Assembly (NCBI GenBank): GCA_009840545.1
Contig: VXNM01000010.1
Coordinates: 902,627-966,626, forward strand
DNA from: Gammaproteobacteria bacterium
GTDB lineage: Bacteria > Pseudomonadota > Gammaproteobacteria > Pseudomonadales > Azotimanducaceae
Direction of reading: 5' to 3'
DNA length: 64,000 bases
Below the pieces are notes generated by a model. That model saw only the letters and a list, made by a program, of their open reading frames with translations. It did not search any database and had not been told where the DNA came from. Shown piece after piece: positions 39,697 through 48,169 of the stretch (position 1 is its first letter; the number at the start of each line of letters is the position of its first letter). The position numbers and the translations under genes were made by a program.

Positions 39697-41700
39697 ATGC
39701 AGGCATTGCATGTCAAATGCAGGAACTGTATCGACCAATCCGGAAGCGTTGATTTGAGACCTGCAACCAAGTCGCGAATCAGAAAGGTGCTAAGGAAGCA
39801 CGGCCCGACTTCCTATGGAAAGTTGATTGGGCTCCTGCGCAATGCACCCGGCATCTCTGATTTGCTTCAATCCATGGAGCAACAAGGGGAAGTCTCAAAG
39901 GACTCAAGAGGCCGCTACCTGAGCAGAAACTCCGCCAGCCGCGTTGTACCGGAACGGAGCTTCATGACGGGCATTGCCACAAAGGAGTCTCATCGATGGT
40001 TTCTTCAACCACTAGTGCAAGATGGCTCAAAAAGGATTCCGCTTGGTTCAGTGTCCAAATTAAGGGATGGGGATTTGGTTACCGTCAGGCTGCACGACCT
40101 AAGCAGCAAAGCGAGGAAAGCGTCAGTTCAACGAGTCATACACACAGAGAGCGAGTCAGATCGCGCAGCTTTGGCGTTACTTAATGCTTACGAGGTTCCA
40201 CACGAAGAAGGTGAATCCACTGAACATGGCTCCATTCCCAATCGAATCGAGTCTGAGTCTCTGGCAGGCCGGGAAGACTTGCGAGACCTGCCTTTCATCA
40301 CAATTGATGGGGAATCGGCCAAAGACTTCGACGATGCTGTGTTGGCGAACTTGGAGAAGCAGGGAATTTGGCGATTGTGGGTTGCGATTGCGGATGTAGC
40401 ACATTACGTCAAACCAGGTGACCCACTTGATGCAAGAGCTCAAGCACGCGGCAATTCCGTATATCTGTCGGATCGGGTTGTACCGATGCTTCCTCATGAA
40501 CTTTCAAGTGGCATCTGTTCGCTAAGGCCGAATGAAGATCGACTAGTCATCGTTTGCGACATGTCTATAACGCAAGATGGTGTGGTTAGGTCTTATTCGT
40601 TCTATGAGGCAGTCATTCGATCAGCCGCCAGACTTACATATACCGAAGCATTCCAGGTTTGCAAGGGTGAGTCATCTTCGCGGCCAAGTTCGGTAGTTCA
40701 TTCGCTCAGGGAGCTGTATGAAGTCTCCAAAATTCTTGGGAAAGCTCGAGAGCTACGGGGTGCATTGGACTTCACCACTCGAGAATCTTCCGTGCTAGTC
40801 GAAAATGGAGACCCAGTCGACGTTGTGCTACACGATCGCAATGACGCTCACAGCATGATTGAAGAGGCGATGATTTCAGCCAACGTTTGTGCCGCGCGAT
40901 TCCTACTCGAACACGATTGTCCTGCCCTGTTTCGTGTTCATGAAGGTCCCGACTCGAAGTCTCTGAGTGAACTTCGTCGCAACCTAACGGGATGTTCTCT
41001 TCCTCCTGAGAAACTCAGTGGCGAGAAGCCAATGTTCATTAAGCGATTGTTGGACAATATTAGGTCGAGCACCAGGACACCTTGGATTTGGGAGTTGCTG
41101 GTCTTGCGATCGATGAAGCAGGCCATGTATTCATTTGACAATTCAGGTCACTTCGGACTTGCGTTAGAGAACTATGTGCATTTCACATCTCCGATACGCC
41201 GTTACTCGGACTTGTTCGTCCATCGGCAGATCAAGAAATTGCTGAATGGTGAACGCGAATCTAGAACCGAAATCGAAACTAGCGCTAACTTGGGAAACGA
41301 ACTCTCGCTCTGTGAGCGACGTGCTGTTGAAGTCACTCGCAGGGTGGACTCTTGGTTGAAGTGTTCGCTGTTGAAAAAGGAAACTGGCAAGATCTTTAAA
41401 GGACATATCGTCAAGATTGAGGAATTCGGTCTCTTTGTAGAACTTGATCGCTACCTAATCTCGGGTCTTATACATGTGTCTGATCTCGAGGACGACTATT
41501 ACGAAAACAGAGTCACAGAGCTGGTTGGGGTGGCGACCGGCAAGATATACAAGATTGGTGAGTCCATGAAAGTTCGACTTACTTCCGTAGATGTGGAACA
41601 ACAGAGATTGGATCTCGTGGATGCTAATGCGAGTGAAGTCGGTCACGAATACCGGAAGGGAAAGCTCGTGTTTCGCCGTGAACGACGTAAAAGACGATGA
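39697..41700 (+). CDS. rnr: Ribonuclease R (short form)
   Basis: Processive 3'-5' RNB-family exonuclease for structured RNA and, with tmRNA, non-stop mRNA decay. An N-terminal winged-helix region (about 23-80) and one cold-shock domain (about 85-150) precede the RNB domain, whose catalytic aspartates are D204, D210, D212 and D213 (IDGESAKDFDDAV); an S1 domain and a short basic tail end it. The aspartates keep E. coli spacing but lie 68 residues earlier, so one of the two cold-shock domains seems to be missing. The start is uncertain. The stop overlaps rlmB as ATGA. Confidence 0.93.
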   Translation: MQALHVKCRNCIDQSGSVDLRPATKSRIRKVLRKHGPTSYGKLIGLLRNAPGISDLLQSMEQQGEVSKDSRGRYLSRNSASRVVPERSFMTGIATKESHRWFLQPLVQDGSKRIPLGSVSKLRDGDLVTVRLHDLSSKARKASVQRVIHTESESDRAALALLNAYEVPHEEGESTEHGSIPNRIESESLAGREDLRDLPFITIDGESAKDFDDAVLANLEKQGIWRLWVAIADVAHYVKPGDPLDARAQARGNSVYLSDRVVPMLPHELSSGICSLRPNEDRLVIVCDMSITQDGVVRSYSFYEAVIRSAARLTYTEAFQVCKGESSSRPSSVVHSLRELYEVSKILGKARELRGALDFTTRESSVLVENGDPVDVVLHDRNDAHSMIEEAMISANVCAARFLLEHDCPALFRVHEGPDSKSLSELRRNLTGCSLPPEKLSGEKPMFIKRLLDNIRSSTRTPWIWELLVLRSMKQAMYSFDNSGHFGLALENYVHFTSPIRRYSDLFVHRQIKKLLNGERESRTEIETSANLGNELSLCERRAVEVTRRVDSWLKCSLLKKETGKIFKGHIVKIEEFGLFVELDRYLISGLIHVSDLEDDYYENRVTELVGVATGKIYKIGESMKVRLTSVDVEQQRLDLVDANASEVGHEYRKGKLVFRRERRKRR

Positions 41701-42482
41701 ACACTTCCGAGTCCAACGACCGCCGTGTTTACGGCATTCACAGTGCAATGTCGATGCTTCGGGGATCGCCTCGACGTATTCATCGAGTTCTCCTGGCTGA
41801 AGGGTTCCATGGCGACAGATTGCAACGGATCCGTGAAGAAGCATTACGCCTGAAAGTAAGAGTCAGCACTGTTCCTCGTTCGACTCTAGATCGGCTGGCA
41901 AGAGGAGCGACTCACCAAGGCGTTGTTCTTGAGACCGTTGTCGCCGAGGCAAAATCCGAGCAAGAGTTCGAGAAGGCGTTTGAGAATTGGGAGAACCCGT
42001 TGATTCTGGCAATGGATGGTGTCTTGGACCCACGAAATTTGGGTGCTTGCTTGCGAGTTGCGGAAGGAGCGGGCGTGGACGCAGTTCTAATTGGCAAAAA
42101 TCGAACTGCGCCTTTGTCGGATGTTGTACATCGAACATCTACGGGTGCTCTCGAATCCGTCTTTCTCGTACAAGTCTCTAACTTGGCAAGGAGACTCGAT
42201 TGGTTGAAAGAACGGGGCTGTTGGGTTACAGGATCCGAATCCGAATTAGGCAGCACATCCAGCTATCTTCAGACTGACTTTACCTCTCCTACCGTTCTAG
42301 TTGTAGGCGGTGAGGAGAAGGGTCTTCGTCAATTGACTCGGACCAAGTGCGATCTGTTGGTTTCGATTCCCATGTATGGAACGGTCGAGAGCTTGAATGT
42401 TGCCGTTGCTGCAGGGATTCTGCTTTACGAGGTTCGCCGCCAACGTGGTGCTACGGTTGAGGGATCAGACTCCTTGGATTGA
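41697..42482 (+). CDS. rlmB: 23S rRNA 2'-O-ribose methyltransferase RlmB
   Basis: SpoU-family (SPOUT) enzyme that methylates G2251 of 23S rRNA in the peptidyl-transferase centre. The three SpoU motifs are in order: DPRNLGACLRVAEGAGV, VVGGEEKGL, and SIPMYGTVESLNVAVA. An L30e-like N-terminal substrate domain is present. 261 residues; coupled to rnr by a 4-nt overlap, the usual rnr-rlmB pair. Confidence 0.96.
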   Translation: MNTSESNDRRVYGIHSAMSMLRGSPRRIHRVLLAEGFHGDRLQRIREEALRLKVRVSTVPRSTLDRLARGATHQGVVLETVVAEAKSEQEFEKAFENWENPLILAMDGVLDPRNLGACLRVAEGAGVDAVLIGKNRTAPLSDVVHRTSTGALESVFLVQVSNLARRLDWLKERGCWVTGSESELGSTSSYLQTDFTSPTVLVVGGEEKGLRQLTRTKCDLLVSIPMYGTVESLNVAVAAGILLYEVRRQRGATVEGSDSLD

Positions 42483-42642
42483 AGTGTTGGCGTTTTCACG
42501 GTGAAGATTCTCCACTAACATCGAGATTTCGTTTCGTAGATTCCCTTTTGTTGGTTGTCTCGAGTCCGGCATCCAGCCCATGTATGCGAGGAATTCCCGC
42601 ACAAAGAACGAAGTGCACTTTGCATTAACGTTAAAATAGTGC

Positions 42643-42667
42643 TCGGGATTTTCCCGAAAATTATTTT
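42643..42667 (+). terminator. Compact hairpin with A/T-rich tail before rpsF
   Basis: TCGGGA (42643-42648), loop TTT, TCCCGA (42652-42657), then AAATTATTTTTAC. It may terminate rlmB transcripts or attenuate read-through into rpsF. The T-run is interrupted, so confidence is moderate. Confidence 0.4.
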
Positions 42668-42678
42668 TACTCCTTGTT

Positions 42679-42703
42679 CTCGGATTCAGCAGAGAATGCC
42701 GAG
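42679..42703 (+). promoter_or_regulatory. Hairpin in the rpsF leader, candidate S6:S18 binding site
   Basis: CTCGGATTC and GAAT-G-CCGAG pair into a 9-bp stem with one bulged G and the apical loop AGCAGA, ending 23 nt before the rpsF ATG. Many bacteria have a conserved leader hairpin here that the S6:S18 complex binds to repress its own operon, with a CCG element. The position and CCG fit, but the exact consensus could not be tested. Confidence 0.45.
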
Positions 42704-42726
42704 GGCGGATTCCAAAGGGAGACTTT

Positions 42727-43281
42727 ATGCGCCACTACGAGATAGTGTTCATCGTACATCCCGATCAGTCGGAACAGGTTCCTGGGATGATTGATCGATA
42801 TCGTGCAATGATCGAACGTGAGGGAGGGTCCATTCACCGATGCGAGGACTGGGGTCGTCGCCAACTTGCGTATCCCATCGCAAAAATACATAAGGGCCAC
42901 TATGTTTTGATGAACATCGAGGCTCCACCGAGCGTTTTGGAAGAACTCGAGAGCGCGTTTCGATTCAACGATGCGGTATTACGCAACATGATCCTCAAGC
43001 GAAAGTTCGCCGAGACGGAAACCTCAAAGATTTACGAAGAGGAACTTCGAGAACAAGAGCGGGAACGTGAGAAGGAACGACGTCGAGAGGAAGAAATGGA
43101 GGCGAGACGCAAGGCACGAGAGGAATCTAGAGCTCGCGCTGATCAAGCATCGGACGATGTGTCAGAGGATCGAGACTTCGAGGAAGGGGATGGAGACATT
43201 CCAGACCAAGAAGCCCCAGAGTCATCACAGCCTGATACAACTGAAGAAGTTGTGGCTGAAAATACGGATGAGGAGCAATAG
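42727..43281 (+). CDS. rpsF: 30S ribosomal protein S6 with long charged tail
   Basis: S6 core (about 1-100: [18 protein letters not shown], and [12 protein letters not shown]) that pairs with S18 on the platform of the 30S subunit. The protein is 184 residues against 131-135 in E. coli; the extra part is a strongly charged tail, first Glu/Arg-rich coiled-coil-like ([11 protein letters not shown]) and then acidic to the end. In E. coli the S6 tail is polyglutamylated. Ribosome site AAGGGAG. rpsR starts 2 nt after the stop; priB is absent between them. Confidence 0.96.
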   Translation: MRHYEIVFIVHPDQSEQVPGMIDRYRAMIEREGGSIHRCEDWGRRQLAYPIAKIHKGHYVLMNIEAPPSVLEELESAFRFNDAVLRNMILKRKFAETETSKIYEEELREQEREREKERRREEEMEARRKAREESRARADQASDDVSEDRDFEEGDGDIPDQEAPESSQPDTTEEVVAENTDEEQ

Positions 43282-43283
43282 GC

Positions 43284-43514
43284 ATGGCGCGAACATTCAG
43301 ACGAAGTAGAACCTGTCGCTTCACGGAGCAGGGAATCAAGGAGATCGACTACAAAGATTTAGAGACGTTGCGCCAATACATAACGGAGACTGGCAAGATC
43401 GTGCCTGCACGCATGATGGGAACCAGTTCGAAGTATCAAAGACAGTTGGCTCGTGCCATAAAAAGAGCTCGATATCTGTCGTTACTTCCCTATACCGACC
43501 AGCATCGATCCTAA
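43284..43514 (+). CDS. rpsR: 30S ribosomal protein S18
   Basis: 76 residues, full length. Contains [19 protein letters not shown] and the basic [13 protein letters not shown]. Binds 16S rRNA with S6. Between rpsF and rplI with 12 nt or fewer on each side. The zinc cysteines of some S18 forms are absent except one near the N-terminus, so this is the zinc-free type. Confidence 0.98.
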   Translation: MARTFRRSRTCRFTEQGIKEIDYKDLETLRQYITETGKIVPARMMGTSSKYQRQLARAIKRARYLSLLPYTDQHRS

Positions 43515-43526
43515 AGGAAGAATGTA

Positions 43527-43973
43527 ATGAACGTCTTACTTCTTGATCGAATAACCAACCTGGGCGATCTTGGCGATGAGGTGCGAGTGAAACCGGGCTT
43601 TGCCCGAAATTTTTTGATTCCTCGCGGACTAGCCTTAAAGGCCACTGATGAAAACCGAAAGGTATTTGCTGAACGTGAGCAAGAACTCAAGGCTTTGGCG
43701 GTTGAGCGTTTAGAAGGTGCCGAGAAACGTGCGGCGCTGTTGGATGATTTGGAAATTACCATCCTGGCTCGAACGGTTGACGCAAGCCGACTGTACGGTT
43801 CTGTAGGTCCCGTCGAGATAGCTCGAGAAATCTCTGATCTTGGAATCGAAGTGAACAAAAGCGAAGTCAAGATGACGAGCGGTGCGATTCGCGAGGTAGG
43901 CGAGTTCGAAGTTGAAATTCGTGTGCACGCAGATGTATCTCGTGTGGTACGCGTCATCGTGGACGCCGAGTAG
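43527..43973 (+). CDS. rplI: 50S ribosomal protein L9
   Basis: 148 residues. N-terminal rRNA-binding domain (MNVLLLDRITNLGDLGDEV, VKPGFARNFLIPRGLA), the long connecting helix and the C-terminal domain are all present. Last of the S6-S18-L9 operon. A hairpin containing a DnaA box separates it from dnaB. Confidence 0.98.
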   Translation: MNVLLLDRITNLGDLGDEVRVKPGFARNFLIPRGLALKATDENRKVFAEREQELKALAVERLEGAEKRAALLDDLEITILARTVDASRLYGSVGPVEIAREISDLGIEVNKSEVKMTSGAIREVGEFEVEIRVHADVSRVVRVIVDAE

Positions 43974-43991
43974 AAACTCCAAGCCCTAAAC

Positions 43992-44012
43992 ACAACTTAT
44001 CCACAGAGTTGT
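43992..44012. promoter_or_regulatory. Consensus DnaA box inside an inverted repeat, upstream of dnaB
   Basis: The perfect 9-mer TTATCCACA lies at 43997-44005. It is bracketed by ACAACT (43992-43997) and AGTTGT (44007-44012), which form a 6-bp inverted repeat with the box in the loop. It is about 100 nt before the dnaB start, so DnaA could regulate dnaB here. Confidence 0.55.
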
Positions 44013-44107
44013 CCAGCCCGCATGTTTTCTATGTGCGGAAAATCGACCAATTCGGCTTCTGAAATGCACATATTTGTACTTGTGCACTTGACTAGCTGTC
44101 TACTAAC

Positions 44108-45685
44108 ATGGACATTAAGAGTGTCACGGATGAACTCAAACACATCTCCATGTCAGACGAATACCACACAGAAGTACAGGAGTACTTAGCAAGCGATTCA
44201 TCGAATCAAACACTCAGTCGCATGCCACACAGCACGGAAGCTGAACGGGCCGTGCTGGCTTGCGCGATGGGCGACCCCTCTGCGTGGGACCGGCTTACCG
44301 GTCTCCTAGAATCAAAAGAGTTCTTCGAGCCAAAGAACCGGAAAATCTTCGAGACGATCAGAACGCTGGCGAACCAGGGAAGTCCCATGGACAACCTCAC
44401 AGTTTGTGACGCATTAAAGAACGCGGGACTGCTTGAAGAAGTGGGAGGCTATCCCTACCTCTTCGAAATCGAGGAAACTGTTCACGATTCGCGCAACGTT
44501 GAAGCATACGCGAAGATGGTGCGTGGCGCTGCGTTGCGTCGAGAACTAATTGGGGCATCAACCTATATCAAAAACATAGCCCACACACCGGAAGACAGGA
44601 CGTCTGAGCAAGTAATTTCCGAGTCCGAGGAACGCATACTCGGTATTTCCAAAGGCACAACCGGAGAGCAGTACCAACACTTTCTGGGAGACATTCTCTC
44701 CCCAGCGGTAAGTCGCATTGAAGAACTACGATCGGCAGAGGGAAAGCTACCTGGTCTTCCGTCCGGATTTTGGGACCTAGATGACCTGACGGGCGGTTTT
44801 CACAACAACGACCTCATCATCATCGCTGGACGACCTTCCATGGGAAAGACAGCTTTCGCCCTCAACATCTGTGAGCAGGTCATTCTTGCACAGGAAACGA
44901 AACCTGTGCTTTTCTTTTCATTAGAGCAAGATCATAGCCAGTTGGTTCTTCGACTACTTGCTGCGCAGTCATCCGTTCCTTACAGGAATTTGGTGACGGC
45001 AGAGCTCTCTACACAACAGTGGAAACAACTTGAAAGCGCAACCGGTTGCTTGTCAGATAAGCCGCTTTTCCTGGTTGACCGGCCCAATCTGTCAGTCGAA
45101 GAAATGCGATCGTACGCTAGACGAATCAATCGTGAGGTCAAATCGGCTGAAAGTAGTGGGGAAGGACTCGGTAGCAACCGTCTTGCACTAATCGTAGTGG
45201 ACTACATTCAACTCATGAGGCCATCTCGAAGGCACGACAATCGAGTGCAGGAAATGGGGGACATCACGCGCTCACTCAAGGCGTTAGCCAAGGAGTTCAA
45301 TGTTCCCGTAGTGGCACTCTCGCAATTGAATCGCAGGTTGGAGGATAGACACGACAAGCGACCGAAGATGTCAGACTTGCGTGACAGCGGCGAGATCGAA
45401 CAGGATGCGGACCTGATCCTGTTTATTTATCGCGATGAGGTCTACGACAGAGAGAGTGCCGAGAAGGGCAAGGCGGAAATCATTCTCGCAAAGCATAGGA
45501 ATGGACCTCGAGGTTCCATTAAGCTCAGGTTTGTCGAACCTCTGATGAAATTTGACGCGACGGGAGAGGATTTTCGTGAGGCGTCAAGTGCTACCGATTC
45601 CACAAAACGAAGTCAGCCTGATGTGAATTTCAACAAGACGGACGCAGCAGGATACTCGAATGCGGAAGAAGAGGATCCTTTCTAA
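44108..45685 (+). CDS. dnaB: Replicative DNA helicase DnaB
   Basis: Hexameric 5'-3' helicase of the replication fork. The N-terminal primase-interaction domain begins at about residue 38 (MPHSTEAERAVLACAM), the RecA-like motor has Walker A GRPSMGKTAFALNI and Walker B LIVVDYIQLM. 525 residues, longer than the E. coli protein (471) because of about 35 extra residues before the N domain and a ~35-residue polar tail ending EEEDPF. A later start is possible. rplI-dnaB adjacency is as in Pseudomonas. Confidence 0.97.
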   Translation: MDIKSVTDELKHISMSDEYHTEVQEYLASDSSNQTLSRMPHSTEAERAVLACAMGDPSAWDRLTGLLESKEFFEPKNRKIFETIRTLANQGSPMDNLTVCDALKNAGLLEEVGGYPYLFEIEETVHDSRNVEAYAKMVRGAALRRELIGASTYIKNIAHTPEDRTSEQVISESEERILGISKGTTGEQYQHFLGDILSPAVSRIEELRSAEGKLPGLPSGFWDLDDLTGGFHNNDLIIIAGRPSMGKTAFALNICEQVILAQETKPVLFFSLEQDHSQLVLRLLAAQSSVPYRNLVTAELSTQQWKQLESATGCLSDKPLFLVDRPNLSVEEMRSYARRINREVKSAESSGEGLGSNRLALIVVDYIQLMRPSRRHDNRVQEMGDITRSLKALAKEFNVPVVALSQLNRRLEDRHDKRPKMSDLRDSGEIEQDADLILFIYRDEVYDRESAEKGKAEIILAKHRNGPRGSIKLRFVEPLMKFDATGEDFREASSATDSTKRSQPDVNFNKTDAAGYSNAEEEDPF

Positions 45686-45767
45686 GTCGACTGGGGCGCA
45701 GTCCATACATCGATTGTCTGCCACCGTTTTTGTATGATTGCGTGTAAATCAGTCCCAGAGGCTAGTT

Positions 45768-46604
45768 GTGAAAGCCCAACTCAAAGAATCAGAATCTGAA
45801 ATCCAATACAGCTATCGAGTAGACCCAGTAAGCGTTGCGATGGGTGCTCGAGTTGAAGGACTAGATGTAGGTGAGGATCAATCACAAGAAACGATCGACT
45901 TGTTACGTGATTTGATGCTAAAGCATCACTTGCTTGTACTGCCCAATCAACAGCTTAGTGCGCATGAGTTGGAAGCGTTTGGAAGACGCTGGGGATCTTT
46001 GCTTACACACCCGGCCACAAAACACCGAGACACGCAATATGTTCAGTGGATTGGTAGTTCAGGGGAAGGAAGAAAGTTCAAATTCTTTCCTGGAAGCCAT
46101 CCAGCTGGAGGCGGTTGGCACTCGGACATGACTTGGCACTCTACTCCACCCAAGTATACGGGATTGCTTGCCAAGAGGCTGCCGAATTTCGGGGGCGACA
46201 CAATTTTCTCGAACCAGCATCTCGCTTTCGACACTCTGCCAGATGAACTCAAGGAAGACATTGCGGACAAGAGCGCATTTCATACCGGCAAAGTATTCGG
46301 TCCTGATGTGGAAGATTCGATTCATCCTGTCGTTCGAACTCATGATGAGACAGGAGAGAAAGCGCTATACGTAAATCCAAACTTTACGAAGTACATCGTC
46401 GGGATGCCCGCTGACGAGAGTGAAGCATTGTTATTCCGGATTTTCTCGCATCATGTTCGGCCGGAATTCACCTATCGTCACAAGTGGAGTGTCAATGACT
46501 TAGTGCTTTGGGATAACCGCTCTGTGATGCACTATGCCATCGCCGATTACAACGAACAGCGAATCATGCACCGGATTGTCGTTCAAGGAAACGTTCCACA
46601 GTAG
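45768..46604 (+). CDS. TauD/TfdA-family Fe(II)/2-oxoglutarate dioxygenase
   Basis: 278 residues from the GTG at 45768, which has AGAGG just upstream. The iron-binding facial triad is visible as H118 and D120 (GGWHSDMTW) and the distal His in SVMHYAIADY, with the 2-oxoglutarate Arg in IMHRIVVQG. Known members hydroxylate taurine, phenoxyacetates, alkyl sulfates, carnitine precursors and others; the substrate cannot be told here. No sulfonate transporter is adjacent. It stands alone between dnaB and a convergent EEP-family gene. Confidence 0.9.
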   Translation: MKAQLKESESEIQYSYRVDPVSVAMGARVEGLDVGEDQSQETIDLLRDLMLKHHLLVLPNQQLSAHELEAFGRRWGSLLTHPATKHRDTQYVQWIGSSGEGRKFKFFPGSHPAGGGWHSDMTWHSTPPKYTGLLAKRLPNFGGDTIFSNQHLAFDTLPDELKEDIADKSAFHTGKVFGPDVEDSIHPVVRTHDETGEKALYVNPNFTKYIVGMPADESEALLFRIFSHHVRPEFTYRHKWSVNDLVLWDNRSVMHYAIADYNEQRIMHRIVVQGNVPQ

Positions 46605-46691
46605 CATTCGAAACGTCGAACGGTGTCCGACCTTGCTTAAGTTGGGCTCAAGGTAGATTTCTCGATTTCCGATCGACTTGCTGTCCTTGCG

Positions 46692-47906
46692 CTAATCCAA
46701 ATCGATGCGATTGGCTTTGTATTCGCAACAGCTTGTCGATTCAAGTAAGAACGAAGTCGGTTTACTTTCCAATTGTGACCGTGACGATTCGAATGTCACT
46801 GTCAGCATGTCGTGAATGTCGGACAACCACATTCTTTGATTAACGTTGTAACTTGTGATCCGTGTCTTCACAGGAAAGAACTCGGCACTGTAAAGAATCC
46901 AGTCAATCATGTTGGATAAGGATGCCTGGATTGAGTGCGAGTTTTCACGTGTTGCACTAATTGAGTTGGAACCAAACATCTGAAGCTGACCAAAAGCACT
47001 CGACAATCTTCCGAATTCTCTACGAATTTGACATTGATGTTTTGGACCACAATCTCCTATCTTCGCGACCAGTCTTGCATCACCGGTAGGATCTGACCAT
47101 CGAGGGAAGTTGAGCTTGCTGGACCAATCACTCTCTTCCATCAGCATTCCGATGGGTTCAGAGCGTGGAGTTGCTAGAAGCACTCTCGCAACGCTACTGT
47201 CAAGCGTTGCATTGAAGTCTCCGGTCACTATCACTGGCTCACTGAAAGGAACCATTTGTCTCTCCTGTAGCACCACTTCTTTGCCATGTCGATAGGTCAC
47301 ATTAGTTGGCTGATAGACCCTAGACAAATTCTCGATGAGAGCAAAGAACACGTCCGCTTGCTGAACACTTACGTGATAACCGGTGTGTGAGAGATGGGTG
47401 TTGAATATCCATATACACGATCCCGTCTGCTTATCGTGGAGATATGCATACGTGACAATTCGACGTAACTTAGCACCGAATGCCTTCTTTGGTCGGTCGG
47501 GAACTCCTGGAGCAAGCCATCTCGTGTCGCTATGTAGGACGTTGAAGCGTTGCTTGCGTATCAGAATGGGGTTGTATTCACCGCGAGCTCCTCCATCTCT
47601 TCCTTCGCCCACAAACTCATAGCTCTCTCCGAGTATCTGGACTAGATCTCGCATTTGCTTTTCCTTGACCTCCTGAAGACCAATCAGGTCCGCAATTTTC
47701 TTTTTCGGGTCGTGTTGCTCCACCGAGGCGTGTTGTTCTTGATGGATCATCGAAGCAACATAGTTCTTTCGCTGCTGCCAATTCAGCTCGATGGGGTCTC
47801 CTCTATTGTCGTATCGAATGTTAAGAGTGCGCACAGTAGTTTCCGCCGCATGTCCGTACATGCCCATCCAAACTGATATGAGTGAGATGAGAACGAACGG
47901 CTTCAT
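46692..47906 (-). CDS. Secreted endonuclease/exonuclease/phosphatase-family protein
   Basis: 404 residues with an N-terminal signal peptide (about 1-20, ending GHAAE), so exported to the periplasm or outside. EEP-fold motifs: RTLNIRYDN, GLQEVKEKQMRDL (catalytic Glu), TGDFNATLDS (Asp-Asn) and the terminal DIHDMLTVTF (Asp-His). A ~75-residue insertion after the Asp-Asn motif is unlike simple members. The family includes DNases and lipid or sugar phosphatases; exported EEP proteins are often nucleases that recover phosphate, but the substrate is unknown. Confidence 0.85.
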   Translation of the reverse strand: MKPFVLISLISVWMGMYGHAAETTVRTLNIRYDNRGDPIELNWQQRKNYVASMIHQEQHASVEQHDPKKKIADLIGLQEVKEKQMRDLVQILGESYEFVGEGRDGGARGEYNPILIRKQRFNVLHSDTRWLAPGVPDRPKKAFGAKLRRIVTYAYLHDKQTGSCIWIFNTHLSHTGYHVSVQQADVFFALIENLSRVYQPTNVTYRHGKEVVLQERQMVPFSEPVIVTGDFNATLDSSVARVLLATPRSEPIGMLMEESDWSSKLNFPRWSDPTGDARLVAKIGDCGPKHQCQIRREFGRLSSAFGQLQMFGSNSISATRENSHSIQASLSNMIDWILYSAEFFPVKTRITSYNVNQRMWLSDIHDMLTVTFESSRSQLESKPTSFLLESTSCCEYKANRIDLD

Positions 47907-48169
47907 GAGATTTGTCGAGAGTCTAGTGGGGAGCGTGACCGATTGTCATTACTCTTCTTCATAACCCGGTTTGCAACAAAATTCATCTGGGAAAAGATGG
48001 TGAATCAAGAGACTAACGAACATTCTCACTGAGAAATTGTGATTTGCATGAGACACACTTCTGTTAATATGTACAAATAATCAGTATACATTGGGTGCTA
48101 GGCAATTTCGACCTAATGAACGGTTCAAGTTGGATTTAGACATGTCACATTCATTCATCTAGTGTTCAG

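Noticed and set aside
39410-39757. 115-codon frame upstream of rnr
   Set aside because: Overlaps the rnr start in another frame and shows no family features.
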